From Amoebidium appalachense (taxonomy: Eukaryota > Ichthyosporea), in contig CAVNZM010000005.1 in NCBI GenBank assembly GCA_963693365.1, positions 1,054,001-1,118,000 on the forward strand: DNA of 64,000 nt. The letters run 5' to 3'. Below the pieces are notes generated by a model. That model had not been told where the DNA came from. It saw only the letters and a program-made list of their open reading frames with translations, and did not search any database. The translations under genes and the position numbers were made by a program. This document shows positions 18,327 to 52,975 of the stretch, piece after piece (positions within the stretch are counted from its first letter, which is position 1; every line of letters begins with the position of its first letter).

Positions 18327-18850
18327 TCCAACTACAATTAAAGGATGAAATGATAATATTAAATATATCAAGAAAGATAAATTATGAAATAAAATTACGT
18401 ATAAAGCAAGTTTAGTTAATAAAGAACTTAAGAAAACGAAATTTACAAAGTGTTTTAATGATTCTTTTGTATTTTTAATTTACTTTTATTTGTATTTATG
18501 TTATACATATTTTCTCTTTCCTAATCTTGAATAGTACTCTTATCTTGAAGGGTTACTTTAGTTACACTCCTATATTAACATCTCTATTCTTTCCTAACAT
18601 TGAATCATTTAATTCTACTCCTAATGTACTATTAACATAGTACTAGATTTCTTACTGGTTGAATAAATAACTATTACTTACATTTTGAAATTCTTATTCA
18701 CTAATTAATTCTAATTTATGATCGGCTAAAATCCGGATTTTTCCAATTTTGACAATTTCTGTATTTAGGTTTTATTTTTCATCCTATATCCTGACGAAAA
18801 CGTCGAATAAGAGTAGAGAAGAGAAGAGAGAAGAAAGTCAGCCAGCTCCC

Positions 18851-18967
18851 ATGCAGGGAGGCAGTCCCTTTACCAACATATGTGACCAGTGTCCCTTCCA
18901 AAATTAGCATATATCGTATTATTGGTACACACACAAGGACCCTCCCCAGCTGCAGGGGAGAATCTGT

Positions 18968-19000
<33 letters not shown>

Positions 19001-19499
19001 TAGGACAGGGGGTTTTTCCGGTGGCATGGACTGTACACCGTTTTGTTTAATAATATTGAGTGGACAAGTCTCAGGGCAGTATGCATGTGCCAAGCCAAAT
19101 TGCTGTGCTATTAGCTGACTATAAGAAAATGGCTTCATTCATTTAAAGTAGGCCATCATTCTGGGAGATCATTCGAGCATACAATTGTCGGTTTAGGCAT
19201 TCAAAACGAGTTTAAGTCCGCATGCATGCAACGAGTCACCGATGGTTATGTACAGTTACAAACAGGCCACACATTACACTACGATCATCAAAGAAATATT
19301 GCCACAAATCAGGCTGAGTTGAGAACGCTCACAGCTGTCACTTGTCCCAAGCTAAATGAGGGTAACGGGATATATATAAAGAGGTGGATGCGAGCGACTC
19401 ATCTGTATGTCAGTGTGTTTGCGTGTGGTGTGTATGGCCATGCGGGCGTGTCACTCTGGGGGGGGGGGGGGAGGGGGGGGGGGGGGGGGGAGGAGGGGG
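18851..19499. other. TatD 3' flank
   Basis: Complex sequence with one G-run of about 31 bases near 18968-18998 and another G-rich tract near 19459-19500, immediately past the TatD stop codon. No gene is seen. Confidence 0.6.
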
Positions 19500-26763
<7,264 letters not shown>

Positions 26764-26982
26764 CTGTGGCATAGTGTCTGTGGCCCAAGTAAGTTAGCTG
26801 CTGCTGCTTCTGGCTGCTGTGATTTATGAAGCACTGGCTAGGGGACTCCCCCTCCTCCTTTTTCGTGTTTACGCTTCTTCTTTCTTTCTTTCTTTCTTTC
26901 ATTTTCATTTTCTTTTTTCCTTTCTTTCTTTGTTTTTATTTATTTTATTTATTCTTCTTTTTTTTTTTTTTTTTTTTTTTTG

Positions 26983-27021
<39 letters not shown>

Positions 27022-27381
27022 TGAAAACAGGATCTATTCCACCCCAGAAACAGGCGGTTTTCACCGTATTGGCCTATGACGTCTAGCATACTGCACCTTG
27101 GCCATGCAGGACGGATAAAGGAGCAGGTATATATTCGGAGGAGAAGGGGAGGGGGGGGGAGGGGAGGGGGGGGGGGGGGGAGGGGGGAGGAGGATCGAGC
27201 AAAGTACGTTGAGGGTTTTGATTAACAAACATATTGTCCAGCGGGCCACGTCATCAATTACGCGTGTGCAAGAAGTGCAGTATAATCCATCCAAATGTGG
27301 GTGGGTGGGTGTCTATTCAACATCTGTTTGTGCCTTTGTGTGTGTGTGCATGTGTGCGTGCGTGCGTGCGTACGTGCGTCC

Positions 27382-27413
<32 letters not shown>

Positions 27414-29404
27414 GTGTGCATGTGTGCATGTGTATGTGCGTGTGCGTGTGTGTGCGTGTGGTGTGCGTGTGGTGTCCGTGTGTGTGTCTGCGTGTGTGCG
27501 TGTGTTTGTGCGCACACACGCACACAAACAATGTTTGTGCGTGCAAACAGCTCGTGTAAGCTGTGTGCGTGTCCGGGTGGGTTTGTGGATGCCTGTCCAC
27601 GCGAATGCCTGTAGATGCCAGGCGTGCGGTGCACAGGCCATATTATGTGTACAGGGCTTGTAAACCTGGGAAACAATGAAGGGTAGAAGCGGAGGGGGGG
27701 GAAGAAGAGAAAGTGATCCACACAGAGGCGCGACGCTAAGGAACCGGCAGGGGAGGGGGGAGGGGAGGGGGGAGGGGGGGGGGGGGGGGGGGGGGAGAGG
27801 GGGGGGGGGGAGGGGGGGGGGGGGGGGGGGGGGGGTGGGGGGGGAACCTTTGCCAAATTTTGGGCCTCAAAGACGCCAACGCTCGAAGGCGTAGCATTTT
27901 TATGTACTTCAAAGCAAATAACACAAAAGAAAACTCTATTGAAATCCCAAAAGAGAGAGATAGACAGCTCGAAAGAAGCAACACCCGCGCGCGGCTCAGC
28001 ATGAGGAACACGACCAGGTAGTCTACACAAGAAATGGAGCGAATACCTACTCCATTGCCATGAGATTTTATCAAACCACCAGGGAATTTAGCATTGTGTA
28101 ACAGTAGGCCGCTCTGAGGGATAAGGTACCAATACTCTGCAACTATCTTTCAGGCTTTCGATAACCAGATAAACTTCTCAGTTTCCTATTATATATATGT
28201 CTACTTTGTGAGCTTGGTCGGCCTTACAATATGCACATATACGAACAGCCTCTCGCTCTCAGTTTCACATGTTTCGACATCTTTACGTCACTACGAGCCT
28301 GCATGTAAGACTCCATGATGTCGCAAACACTGATGAACGCCTTGATAAGCTTTATTTGGTTATTTCTGGATGAGCGGTTATGCCATAGCCAATCACCGGT
28401 GCTCTTTTGAAATCGAACAATCTGGCAGCCCCTTTCTTCAAAGCTTCTTTTTTTCTCTCTTTTGTTTCTTTTTTTTATGTCTGTGACTTTCCTATTTATA
28501 GCAATGTTATCTGTTTACTGGCTCACTTTTCAATGCTGAGTTTGAGTGTGAAACTGCAAAATTAACATTTGAGCAAACAACACAACTTTGGTTGGGTGCT
28601 GAAGGAAGTAAGAGTTAACCATTATAGGATTTACGTGTGAGGGCGAAAAGATCTACATAGTCTCAAACTTAGACATCGTTTGTCCCTTCTACTACACATT
28701 TGTGAGGAATTAAGTTTAACCTATGCTAGGCATACTCACCAACACAGCCCGCCAGCCCGTCTGCGCTTTATATGGTGAGCCCCTTTGTGCGTCTCTGCCT
28801 CTCGAAGCAGTGAACGGTTGTTCCTGTAGCCTAGAAAATGAAATAGTATGGAATATGATCTTGGGCAGTCCTGTATGGAATATGATCTTGGGCATTCCTG
28901 TATAGGAAACATTTTCCCTTCTAATACATGATTGGTTTCTATAAGATCAGGTGTTTAAGTTTGTGATATGGTGTATAGTGCTCCCCATGGTCGAAAGTCA
29001 GAGTATGGTGTGATGGTCGCACAGGCATGCATGGTTTTAGAGCCAGCCGGGTGGGCAAGGGGGGAAGAGGGGAGGGCGGGGGTGCGGGGGGGCCGGGGAG
29101 GAGGGGTGGGAGGGGGGTGGAGGGAGGAGGGAGGGGGGGGGGAGGGGGTAGAAGAAAGAATGGGTCATAGTTTAGAATACCTTGGCGGGTTCGTATCAGC
29201 AGGTAGTTTTGGTTGCAGGTGCACGAGCTGCATGAGATGTAGTGCATGGATCCCAACTGTATGCTTGATGGTGGTGGTGGTAGTTCTGTTGTTCTATTTA
29301 TGGTTGCTATGAGAGGGTATCTGTTCACAGATACCGTACTAGAGCCTTCCACAACCCCCCGTGTTTTCTCACAGATACATGCACACACACGATTACCCAA
29401 TATC

Positions 29405-29458
<54 letters not shown>

Positions 29459-29526
29459 TGAATGTGTAGTTGGCCATCTGTTTGTAGTTGGCCATCTGTT
29501 ACTCATCTCGTGCCTCCGCCCCCCTC

Positions 29527-29564
<38 letters not shown>

Positions 29565-29719
29565 ACACACACACATGACACAGCTATTAAACTTCCTTGC
29601 CTCCCCCCTCCCTCCCCGCTCCCCCCCCTCCTAAAACCCCACGTTCGCCCCTCCTCAAATTCGGCACTATCCCATTTGACCTCTGTGGCGGCATGGCGGT
29701 TCCACCTGTGATTTCTCCA

Positions 29720-29751
<32 letters not shown>

Positions 29752-29771
29752 TCCGTCATGCAGTGTCAGCC
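26764..29771. other. Divergent intergenic region, TatD and NUDT9
   Basis: Includes a T-run joined to a G-run near 26959-27020, TG-rich sequence at 27340-27500, and G-rich DNA at 27690-27843. A 1.1-kb complex, repeat-poor stretch at 27850-28960 is the most promoter-like part. Near 28850-28900 a 24-bp unit beginning GGAATATGATCTTGGGCA is present twice in tandem. The TatD first exon and any NUDT9 5' exon must lie here but were not identified. Confidence 0.5.
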
Positions 29772-30163
29772 ATGAAAGTCCACACAAAGGCACGCACCTC
29801 CCCCTATCCAGGAAATGGCCCCGAAAGAACACCGGTATTTACTCTTCCCGACCCCTTCCCCCTCCTCCTCCTCCCCCCCCCCGCCCCCCTCCCCCCCCCT
29901 CCCCCCCCCCCCCCCCCCCCCCCCCCCCGGCACCTCACCCCACCCCTCTCCTCTGCTTCACCCAACTCATAATCCCCCCACCAGGCAATACTGCGTGACC
30001 ACACGCACACACATGACTGTTTCAGTGCAGCTGTCAGTGCCTCCTTCCACGTACCCAGGGCACTCCAAGAACACAATGGTTGAGTGAGTCCCGCCTTTTT
30101 TTGCATGTGCTTTCACATTTTTTTGTGTCCGTAGCTCCTTGGTAACACTCAATGCTAAGAAAC

Positions 30164-30198
<35 letters not shown>

Positions 30199-31304
30199 CC
30201 CCCCCTCCCCTTACCCCCCCCCCTCCCCAAAAAAAAAGGAACAAAAAAAAAAAAAGAAGAAGGGGGGGGGGGGGGGGGGGAGGGGGGGGGGAGGGGGAGG
30301 GGGTAAGAGGAAGGCACCAGCCTTCCAAGGCACCAGCCTTCCTCCTTTCTTCGTGTATACAGCACACTTCGCTTTTACACCCACTCCAATCCCCCCCCCC
30401 CCCCCCCCCCCGGCAACACACAAGACACACACACAGAGAGAGATAGAGGGGGGGGGGGGGAAGAGAGAGAGAGAGAGAGGGGGGGGGGAGGGGGGGGAGG
30501 GGATCACACTAACCCACACGCCTACCATTTGTTCTTTCGCTGTGTGCCACGGTGGAGAGGGGGGAGGGAGGGTTCAGCACATGTAAATTTCTCTATTCTT
30601 TTAACCCAATTTACACCATATAAATCAGCTATATGCCACCCCAAATTTCCTAAACCCTTTTCTGGCATTGATAGGTTCCCGAGGCTAAAGTTCACTGGAG
30701 TCAGCCGCATCCGGAATATACCCCGGTCACATACACAGCACAAGTGGTTCTCAATAAGGTGTGTATATGGTATGCTGTGTTTTTCCGCTTTTTTTTTTTC
30801 TTTTCTTTTTTTCTTTGTACGCTCGTTTCTCCAACGTTTAGCTGCATAGTTACGAGGGCAAGGTGTACGAGGGCGGCGCATGGTGTGGAGTGAATTTGGG
30901 TGGGTATGTAGCGGGTGTGGGTAGGTCACGGTGGGTAGGGGAGAAAGGGGGGGAGGGGAGGGGAGGGGGGTGGCATACGTTTTAAACACTAGAAAAGCGG
31001 TGAGAAAGCTGTGTTCTGTTTCTTGGGGTCACTCCTTTTTCCTCCCTGTTTCCTGTTTCCTACCAACACATCTTGATTGACATAATGCTAGCTCTTTTTT
31101 CACAACCCCCTCTCCACTCTTTCCCCCCAACGCCCCCTCCTCCCCCTTCCCCCCTGCCTTTCCTGTGCATTTGTACAACTCACGGCCTCACCACGACCAG
31201 ACCCCACGTGCTCTCTCTTCCCCCCCCTCCCCCCCCCTTTCACACACACACACACACACACACTCACACACACACACACACACAAGCACACACAAACACT
31301 TACC

Positions 31305-31379
<75 letters not shown>

Positions 31380-31509
31380 CCTGTGTGGGCCGACGTTGAC
31401 CTCCTGACCACCACCCCTGAGACCCCCCTGAAATTCAACGAGTTGGACGGAAAGGTCGATCGGAGAAGCCACGAAGGAACATACGAAGTGGTCGATGGCT
31501 TGCCTCGGT

Positions 31510-31547
<38 letters not shown>

Positions 31548-31554
31548 ACCCACC

Positions 31555-31585
<31 letters not shown>

Positions 31586-32541
31586 CTCTCTCTCTCCTTC
31601 CCCTCCCCCCTCTTTCCCCCCCCCCCCCCCCCCTCTCTCTCTCTCATCTCTCTCACTCTCCTCCCCCCCCCCCCCCCCCGGTCTCAGCGTGCGCACACAC
31701 CCCAAAAGGGATGGCTTTTTAAGCCATAGTAAGAAGCATCGACTTTATGGTGCCTACTTTCATTTATCCCTCCCCCTCCCCCCCCCCCTTTGTGGATGAC
31801 AAGGACTCCCACATGAGAAGGAGCTCTGCTTATGATGCATATTGTGTATGCTTTGCAAACTCGCTTTGTGTTGTCTCTCATGAATGTGTGGCTGTGTTTT
31901 TAACCCCCCCCCCCCCCCCCCAAACTCAGCATGTTCTAACGGCCATGTTTCAGCAATCCCCACGGCAGGACGGGCATGGCCGGGAGGGGTCTTCTTGGTC
32001 GCTGGGGTCCCAACCATGCTGCTGATCCCATAGTCACAAGGTGAGCGGGCGTGCACATCGGACACCCCTGCCCCTTTTCCCCCCCCACCTCCGTCCCCCT
32101 TTCCACCAACACATGTGCGCATGCACGCGCACACACAAGGTTTAAGGAAGGATGTCATAAACACAGGAAGAGTAAGGCATATGTGAGTGGAGAAGACAGC
32201 CCCTGCGGCGGGGGGAGGGAGAGAGGGGGGTGGAGGGGGGGAGGGGGGGGGGAGCACGTTAGTGAAAAAGTTGATTAGTAATCATGGAGTGCTTGAGGAA
32301 ATATGATGTTTGTTTGTTTTTTGGAGGGGGGCGGAGGGGCTATCGGTACGACGAAAGATGTCTATCGGTATGAACGGCGAAAGATGACAACTTGTAGGGA
32401 CTGAGGGGGACTCTGGGCTTGGAGGCATGGGGAGACTTGGGGAGAAAGTGTGTGGGGGGGGGAGGGGTGGGGGGTGGGGATGGGGATGGGGATGGGGGTT
32501 GGCGGGGGGTTCGTGTGGGTGTGTATGTGGTGCGTGTGCGT

Positions 32542-32586
<45 letters not shown>

Positions 32587-32616
32587 CGTGCGTGATGTTT
32601 TCAGGTAATGGGGAAA

Positions 32617-32647
<31 letters not shown>

Positions 32648-33419
32648 GTACATGGGCTAAGTGGGGTTTCTGCTTCTGACTGAAACACACACCTTGCAGG
32701 TGGGCCAAGGATGCAAAGGGGGTGAAGATAATGGTGAGTGTGTTTTTCTTTCGTGGTGTTTTTGTTTGAATGCGCATATGGTGGATGGTGTATGTAAACA
32801 TTGTTTGGCACGTGTTGTGTGCTTGTGTTTTGTTCTCATGACGACATTTGCCATGGATCAAAGAATTGGCACATGGAGAGAAACACGTGCTTTTGGTGGG
32901 TAACAGCAGCCACAAACGTGATGTCGACGAATCCAAGAATAATACCGGCTGCTATTAAAGGTCATGCTGTGTTGGCTAGTAAGGTTCATTGCTCCCATAA
33001 TGCATATCCATCTGTTGTCTTTGATTGTCCGTTTGGTTACAAGTTTGGGTATGCAGCCCCCTACTCCGCTTGGAGTTCCGTTGTGTTTCACGGGCACCAC
33101 TGGCATGTGATGTAGACCTTCATTAAGCTATGGCAACTAACAATAAACAATAAGGTCTACATCCAAAATATCAACCACTGCTTATGATAGGATTTCTAAC
33201 CGCTGATTTTGATTGGTTGGTGGTCAGGAGGACGGGCTGCCAGTGCTTGAGTTTGTAGCCATCCAGCGCAGGGACACAGGGGAGTGGGCCATCCCGGGGG
33301 GCATGGTGGATCCAGGCGACACTGTGTCTGCTACCCTTAAGAAGGTGGGTGGGTGGGTGGTTTTTTTTAGTTGTCGGGTGAATATGGGGGGGCAGGGGAA
33401 GGTTTTTTTTTGTTTTGTT

Positions 33420-33459
<40 letters not shown>

Positions 33460-34115
33460 TGAATGGGTGGGTTCACGTGGTGTGGGCGTGGGATGGATGG
33501 TGGGTGTGGGTGGGTGGGCGGTTGGGAGGGTCGGTGGGTGGGTAGGTGGGTGGATGTGGGTGTGGGTGGATGGGTGTTGGACAGCGGCGGCAAGGGGAGG
33601 GGGGGGATGTCGGGTGTGGTGCCACGATGGGTTGCTGTGGGGGTCAACAAATGCATGTTTGTGCAGGTGGGCTCGATGGTGGGTGTTTTTTTGCTGCGCT
33701 TTTCACTGGTTTGTCTTCAATATTCATTTGCTTGTGTATTTAGTTTATTTTGGGGGGGAGGGGATTGTGTAGGTGGAGGGTGGTTTTGGGGATGTCGTTT
33801 CCCATGCTGTATCATGCTTTCAAGATGCTGATATACCATGTAATATGGCCCAGGAGGGGTGAGGGCGGGATGCTGAAAGCACTTCTGGTGAGATATCCTC
33901 TAACCAATTGTATGCCGTGGTTGATTACCAAATTAGGAGTTTGGGGAGGAGGCCCTTAACACGATGAAGATGGCCCCTGATAAAGCCGCTAAGCTCGAGG
34001 AAGAGGTTGCAAAACTCTTTGCTAACGGCAAGGTGGGAACCAGCCTCCCTCCCCCTTCCCCCCTCCCCCCCCCCCCCCCCCCTCCCCCCGTTCCCCTTCT
34101 CCCCCGGTGTCCAAT

Positions 34116-34195
<80 letters not shown>

Positions 34196-34779
34196 GCGCG
34201 CACACGCAAGCACATTTTTTTATTTTATCCAGTTTTGTTCCCGGAGAGACCTCTTGGGCCCTCAGGGGGAACTACCGTCCTCCACCCAGCACCGAGAGTA
34301 CTCTAGCTAGGGTGCTCCGGTATTATTAGCTAAGCTAACACACCTTTAAACAATCCTAACTATTTGCCCACACTTTGCCCAGAGTATTCACCCCAGCCAC
34401 GCCGGTGGGTACACACGCAAGCACACACACACACACATATGCGCAGAAGGCGCCAACGCTCGCGAGCACACACACTCAGAGAGAGAGGGGGGAGGAGGGG
34501 GGGTGGGGGGGGAGTGAGGCGCACTAGCACACACACACTTACACAGCACCAGTGCTGCTGTACCACGAGCATACGCGGATAACGGTGGTGAGTGTGTGTA
34601 GTTGGCATCCTGACCTGTGTGTTGTTCACCGTTTTTGGCAAAACATCAATCTTGATGTGACGTATGTGACATATACTATTCGGTACGCCCGGCTTGCCCG
34701 GTCGGTAAGCACGTCTTGAAATGCAGTATTGTATTCTCTGGGCGGTGTCCTTCTTGGAAGGAGGAGGGGAAGGGGAGGT

Positions 34780-34827
<48 letters not shown>

Positions 34828-34893
34828 AAAAGGATTTAGCCTTTGCCCTGTTGTGCTTTTCACTTTCGATCTTCTCACGACGGTATACTTAAT

Positions 34894-34940
<47 letters not shown>

Positions 34941-35018
34941 AAAAAAAAAAAATAAAAAACTCCCCCCCCCCCCCCCCTTTTATTTTTTCTTTTCTTTTTT
35001 TTTTCTTTTTGGTGTTCT

Positions 35019-35061
<43 letters not shown>

Positions 35062-35543
35062 TGGGGATGGGTTGCTTTTGTAATTGTTGGTGTGTTCCGA
35101 TTTTGCCTGCTAGTTTGTTTGATTTGTCATACTCACAAATACCCATGCATGGATGCAGGAGGTGTGCCGGGGCTATGTGGATGACCCGCGCAACACGGAC
35201 CATGCCTGGATGGAGACCGTAGCGATGAACTTCCACGACGATGGGAAGACCTTCGATAGGTTGGACACTCCTCCTCCCCCCCCTCCCTCCCCCTCCTTCC
35301 CCCCTCCCCCCACTTTCGCCTCCCCCGCTTCATTGCCCCCTCCCCCCTCCCCCCCCCCCCCCCCCCCGCCCCTTCCCCTCAGATCACGGGGGGAGTGTGC
35401 CAGATTGAGAGAGAGAGAGTGAGAGAGTGAGAGACATATCATGCGATAACCAATCTCGCACACTCCCCTGGCATAGGAGGATACCTATCACTGTCCATTT
35501 GCTGATGAGCCCATGCATCATGCCCCACCTCCTAACGCACGCG

Positions 35544-35606
<63 letters not shown>

Positions 35607-35748
35607 ACACGTACACAGTTTCCCACTGGAGGCAGGAGACGATGCAGCAGCAGTCAAGTGGATGCGCATCTACCCGGGCCTGGACGTCTATGCCAGCCAC
35701 GGTGACTTCTTGCAGGCTGTGGCCAAATTGCACGGGGCACTGTTTTAG
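29772..35748 (+). CDS. NUDT9: NUDT9-type ADP-ribose pyrophosphatase
   Basis: Nine phase-consistent exons: 29772-29834, 30675-30758, 31380-31507, 31954-32040, 32700-32733, 33228-33344, 33937-34032, 35159-35259 and 35619-35748 (stop TAG at 35746). The enzyme hydrolyses ADP-ribose to AMP and ribose 5-phosphate. The order of motifs matches animal NUDT9: [53 protein letters not shown], the Nudix box [17 protein letters not shown] followed by EFGEEAL, then [16 protein letters not shown] and [12 protein letters not shown]. The Nudix helix carries KEFGEE where NUDT9 has REFGEE, and the first box Glu is Asp. The ATG at 29772 gives only five residues before the conserved region. A CAG acceptor just upstream (29761 or 29767) leaves room for a targeting-peptide exon. 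The gene is convergent with MARK, about 1 kb away. Confidence 0.92.
31312..31379. repeat. (CA)n abutting a NUDT9 acceptor
   Basis: A CA run ending in the CAG that precedes the exon at 31380. Confidence 0.95.
34120..34193. repeat. (CA)n in a NUDT9 intron
   Basis: A CA run that ends a few bases before the SINE-like insertion at 34215 and supplies part of its target sequence. Confidence 0.95.
34201..34425 (-). mobile_element. SINE-like retroposon, copy 1, with 14-bp TSD
   Basis: The element at 34215-34411 (197 bp) is flanked by perfect 14-bp direct repeats CACACGCAAGCACA at 34201-34214 and 34412-34425. Its left end is a T-tract, so on the minus strand it ends in an A-rich tail, as a retroposed element does. 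Its other end matches ACCCACCGGCGTGGCTGG on the minus strand. A shorter copy with its own different TSD lies at 39825-39977. No obvious RNA polymerase III boxes were confirmed. Confidence 0.85.
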
Positions 35749-36774
35749 GACTTCAGGAATTCCCTTTGGAATCGTGTTTTTTTCCGATCTCATGTTTATC
35801 ACGTTGATATCGATCGCGATCTGATATTTATCAGTCTCTTGTTAAAGATACCCCTTCTCGCCCCCTGCTTACAGTATTTCATGAGAAGGCGGGTTGCCAA
35901 TTCATATTTATCTTAGATTAGCATGTGCCTAGTCCCCGTGTGGAAGGGGGATTCGGTTGGCAGTGAAATAAGCTCTGCCCTTTCCTTTCATGTTAATTGA
36001 CATTTTCTTTTAAACTCTCCTCTTTGCTACTTTTTCATACCATTTTATCATTGCCTTTATATGGCAAGACGTAGGCTTTGTGAATTGAGGGGTTATTGCT
36101 GTGCATTTGGCAGGTGTCTCCCACAATTATATCAGATGGCCATTTTTCTGTATAAGTTTTATATTGGGATTGCCTGGTTGTGCTGGGTAAGAATTTTGTA
36201 TGCTGTCAATGGTGTACAACACAAGAAGCCTGTATCGCGGGTGTATATTTGCACATCAAGATTACACATCAATGAAGCTACTTCCTTTAAGATCTTTGCT
36301 TGATTTGGTGCTTTGGTATCCCAGTGCCAAGTGTGTGTGTGTGTGTGTGCATGTGTGGTGTGTGTGTGTGCATGTGTGTGTGTGTGCGCGCGCGCACCCG
36401 CGCACGTGCATTCTTGTTTGTATGCAGGGGTGTTTGTGTCTTTGTGGGTGTGGCGTGAGCGCACACTTTAGAAGGGCAAATGTTGTATTTCTTGTGTGCC
36501 GCCTGATTGTCGAAGTTGCAGTTTTCGACTAGAGTGCTACGAAATGCATGGCCATGGACTGCATGTGTATCACATGAACATAGGTTCATGTTTGAGAGGG
36601 TACGCGTCACAAATACATCTGTAAAACCGTTTGGTATAACCTATTAACTCTATGAACCAAGAGGTTGCCAACACATAACCAGAAATTTTCGCGCGAACAC
36701 AGCCTCATGTGGCGGTGGCCATATATAAACATCAATTGTCTCTCCTTTCCATTTTCTCTTACCACTTTTTGCAC
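35749..36774. other. Convergent intergenic region, NUDT9 and MARK
   Basis: About 1 kb of mostly complex AT-moderate DNA between two stop codons, with a modest TG/GC-alternating tract at 36330-36410. It must contain both polyadenylation regions. No gene is seen. Confidence 0.6.
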
Positions 36775-46457
<9,683 letters not shown>

Positions 46458-47575
46458 CTCTCTTGGATAATGGAGGCAGATTCGTGCCTAGCTATGTAGC
46501 AACATTATTCATTACCGTATTCCCTCTCTAAAATTTGCTTCTACTAAAGGATTTTTCAGGCAAGCTCATTCGCAGATGCCTGTAATTTTTGTGTTTCCAC
46601 ATGAGAGTAAAACCCATCAGCTGCCTCAACCGGGCGAGATGTCGAGCTTTCAAGCGAATTGTCGTCACGTAGGGCTACCTTTCGTAAAAACGGTTTTTTG
46701 CAGTTTCTTTATATGGCTGAAAAAACGTAATAGATCGTAAAAGTGCTTGCTCTGATGCTCAAACAAGGCAGCTTACAAGAATAGGACGTTATCATCTCTG
46801 ATGCTGTCATCAAAAAACGTAAAAACTACAAAGATAAGAAACCTCTGTTTCAACCTCTTCTGTTTTTTGTAAAGCTCCGCAAGAAACTCCCTCGGTCCGA
46901 CCTCTACCTTTGATTATTCCACTCGCCTCCCACAACTACTCTATGAGTTTAGCTCCACTCATACACCAAACGTAGAATGAAGATACAAATTTTCTGTGTT
47001 TGGTTTTATAGAACGCACGCTCTCAAGATTTGGGGCACGTTCGGTCAAAAGAGAATCAACTTGACACGTTCATAGAATGGCGACAGTTTTCGAATGCACG
47101 TGGGAAAATTTGACACGACACATTCCAGGCAACGGTCGAATGTTGACGATTGGCTGAATGCGCACCGCACATAAAATATCCTAAAATAGTAATAGCGCGA
47201 AATGCAGCCGTTCCAAATATTAGCAGGGTTTGAACCTTTGCCTCGCAACAACCACTAAAAATATCAAAAGCCGTTTGAAACAAGAAACCCAAAGGAAACC
47301 TTACATCCCCACATATGATGAATGTCCTGTTACTTCGTTTCTACATATGCATCTTATTGGATGAAAACGATGTAGGCCTTGGTGCCGGCACCTCATCACA
47401 GCTCACATACACGTCGTTGATAAACAGCACATTCCCCCAACCTAAACAGCTATCAGAAAGAAACATCGCAATTCATGGACATACATAACCTTCAGTGCCT
47501 TGGGATTATGTGCTGTATTTGTAACGATTTCTTTACCAAAATAAGACTTTGTTACTTGACACCTGAAACTTCAGG
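46458..47575. other. Divergent promoter region, MARK and coiled-coil gene
   Basis: The longest stretch almost free of simple repeats: about 1.1 kb of complex DNA between two divergently transcribed genes. No exon or RNA gene is recognised. Inferred to be a shared promoter region from position only. Confidence 0.5.
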
Positions 47576-52158
<4,583 letters not shown>

Positions 52159-52366
52159 GTAACTCTCCCCCCCCCCCCCCCCCCCTCTCCCCCACCCCTC
52201 CTGCCTCTCCCCCTCCCCCCCCCCCCCCCCCGACCCGCCCCGCCCCCCTCCTTCCCCACACCTTCCCCTTGCACCGAACAACATTTGCATGTGACCCAAC
52301 ATGGCCCCTTTCGAGGCACATTCTCGTTCAGTAACACCCTCATCGCTGGCCCCCCTCCCCCTCCCC

Positions 52367-52401
<35 letters not shown>

Positions 52402-52975
52402 ACACACACACACACACACAAACACACATACATACCACTACGGCCACGAACCAAGCATCAAGTCTCTCCCAACCGCACCCACATCATCGATCCAAGGTCT
52501 TTATCCTGGCCCTCTTCCTGGCCTAAATAGCTTCTGACCTTTGCCTTTAAACTTATCTACCAGCACGTTTCCTCTATCCCATCTTCCCTCCCCCCCCCCC
52601 CCCCCCCCCCCCCTTCTCCCCCCTTCCCCCCCCCCCCCCCCCCCCCAAACTACTGCTCCCCCAACCTTTTGCTTTCTCCACCCCCACCCCCTCCTCTTCC
52701 ATACCCTCCCTCCCCCCGGACGAGTTTATGGGGTCAAAACTACAACTTAGATGCTATCAATCACCTATATTCATTCTGAGCATTCCCCCTGCTCATGTTG
52801 CCTGCTTACATGGTTGCTTTTGCATCCCATTACGTGTCCCGTGTCCTGCACCTTCTTTCCTATCGTGCAGTTGCATTTCGTACCCTGTCCCTCTAGTTCT
52901 TCCCCTCCCTCCCCCCCTCATCCGTGTCCTCACCTCACCCCCCCCCCCCCCCCCCAAAAAAAAAAAAAAAAACAG

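Larger units (their letters stand above)
16455..18850. mobile_element. AT-rich mitochondrial-like insert with inverted ends
   Basis: A 2.4-kb block much richer in A and T than its surroundings and free of the CA and poly-G tracts found elsewhere. Its ends are near-perfect inverted repeats: 16455-16484 (starting GGGAACTGGCTGACTTTC) and 18821-18850 differ at one of 30 positions, and a further CTTATTC is shared a few bases inward. It contains a mitochondrial-type rps3 on the minus strand in which TGA reads as Trp, and internal duplications. No clear target-site duplication is visible. It could be a nuclear copy of a small linear mitochondrial molecule or plasmid, a transposon that picked up mtDNA, or an assembly join. 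Confidence 0.55.

Noticed and set aside
28850-28905. Possible regulatory dyad in the TatD/NUDT9 spacer
   Set aside because: It is only a two-copy 24-bp direct duplication; no known site or symmetry.
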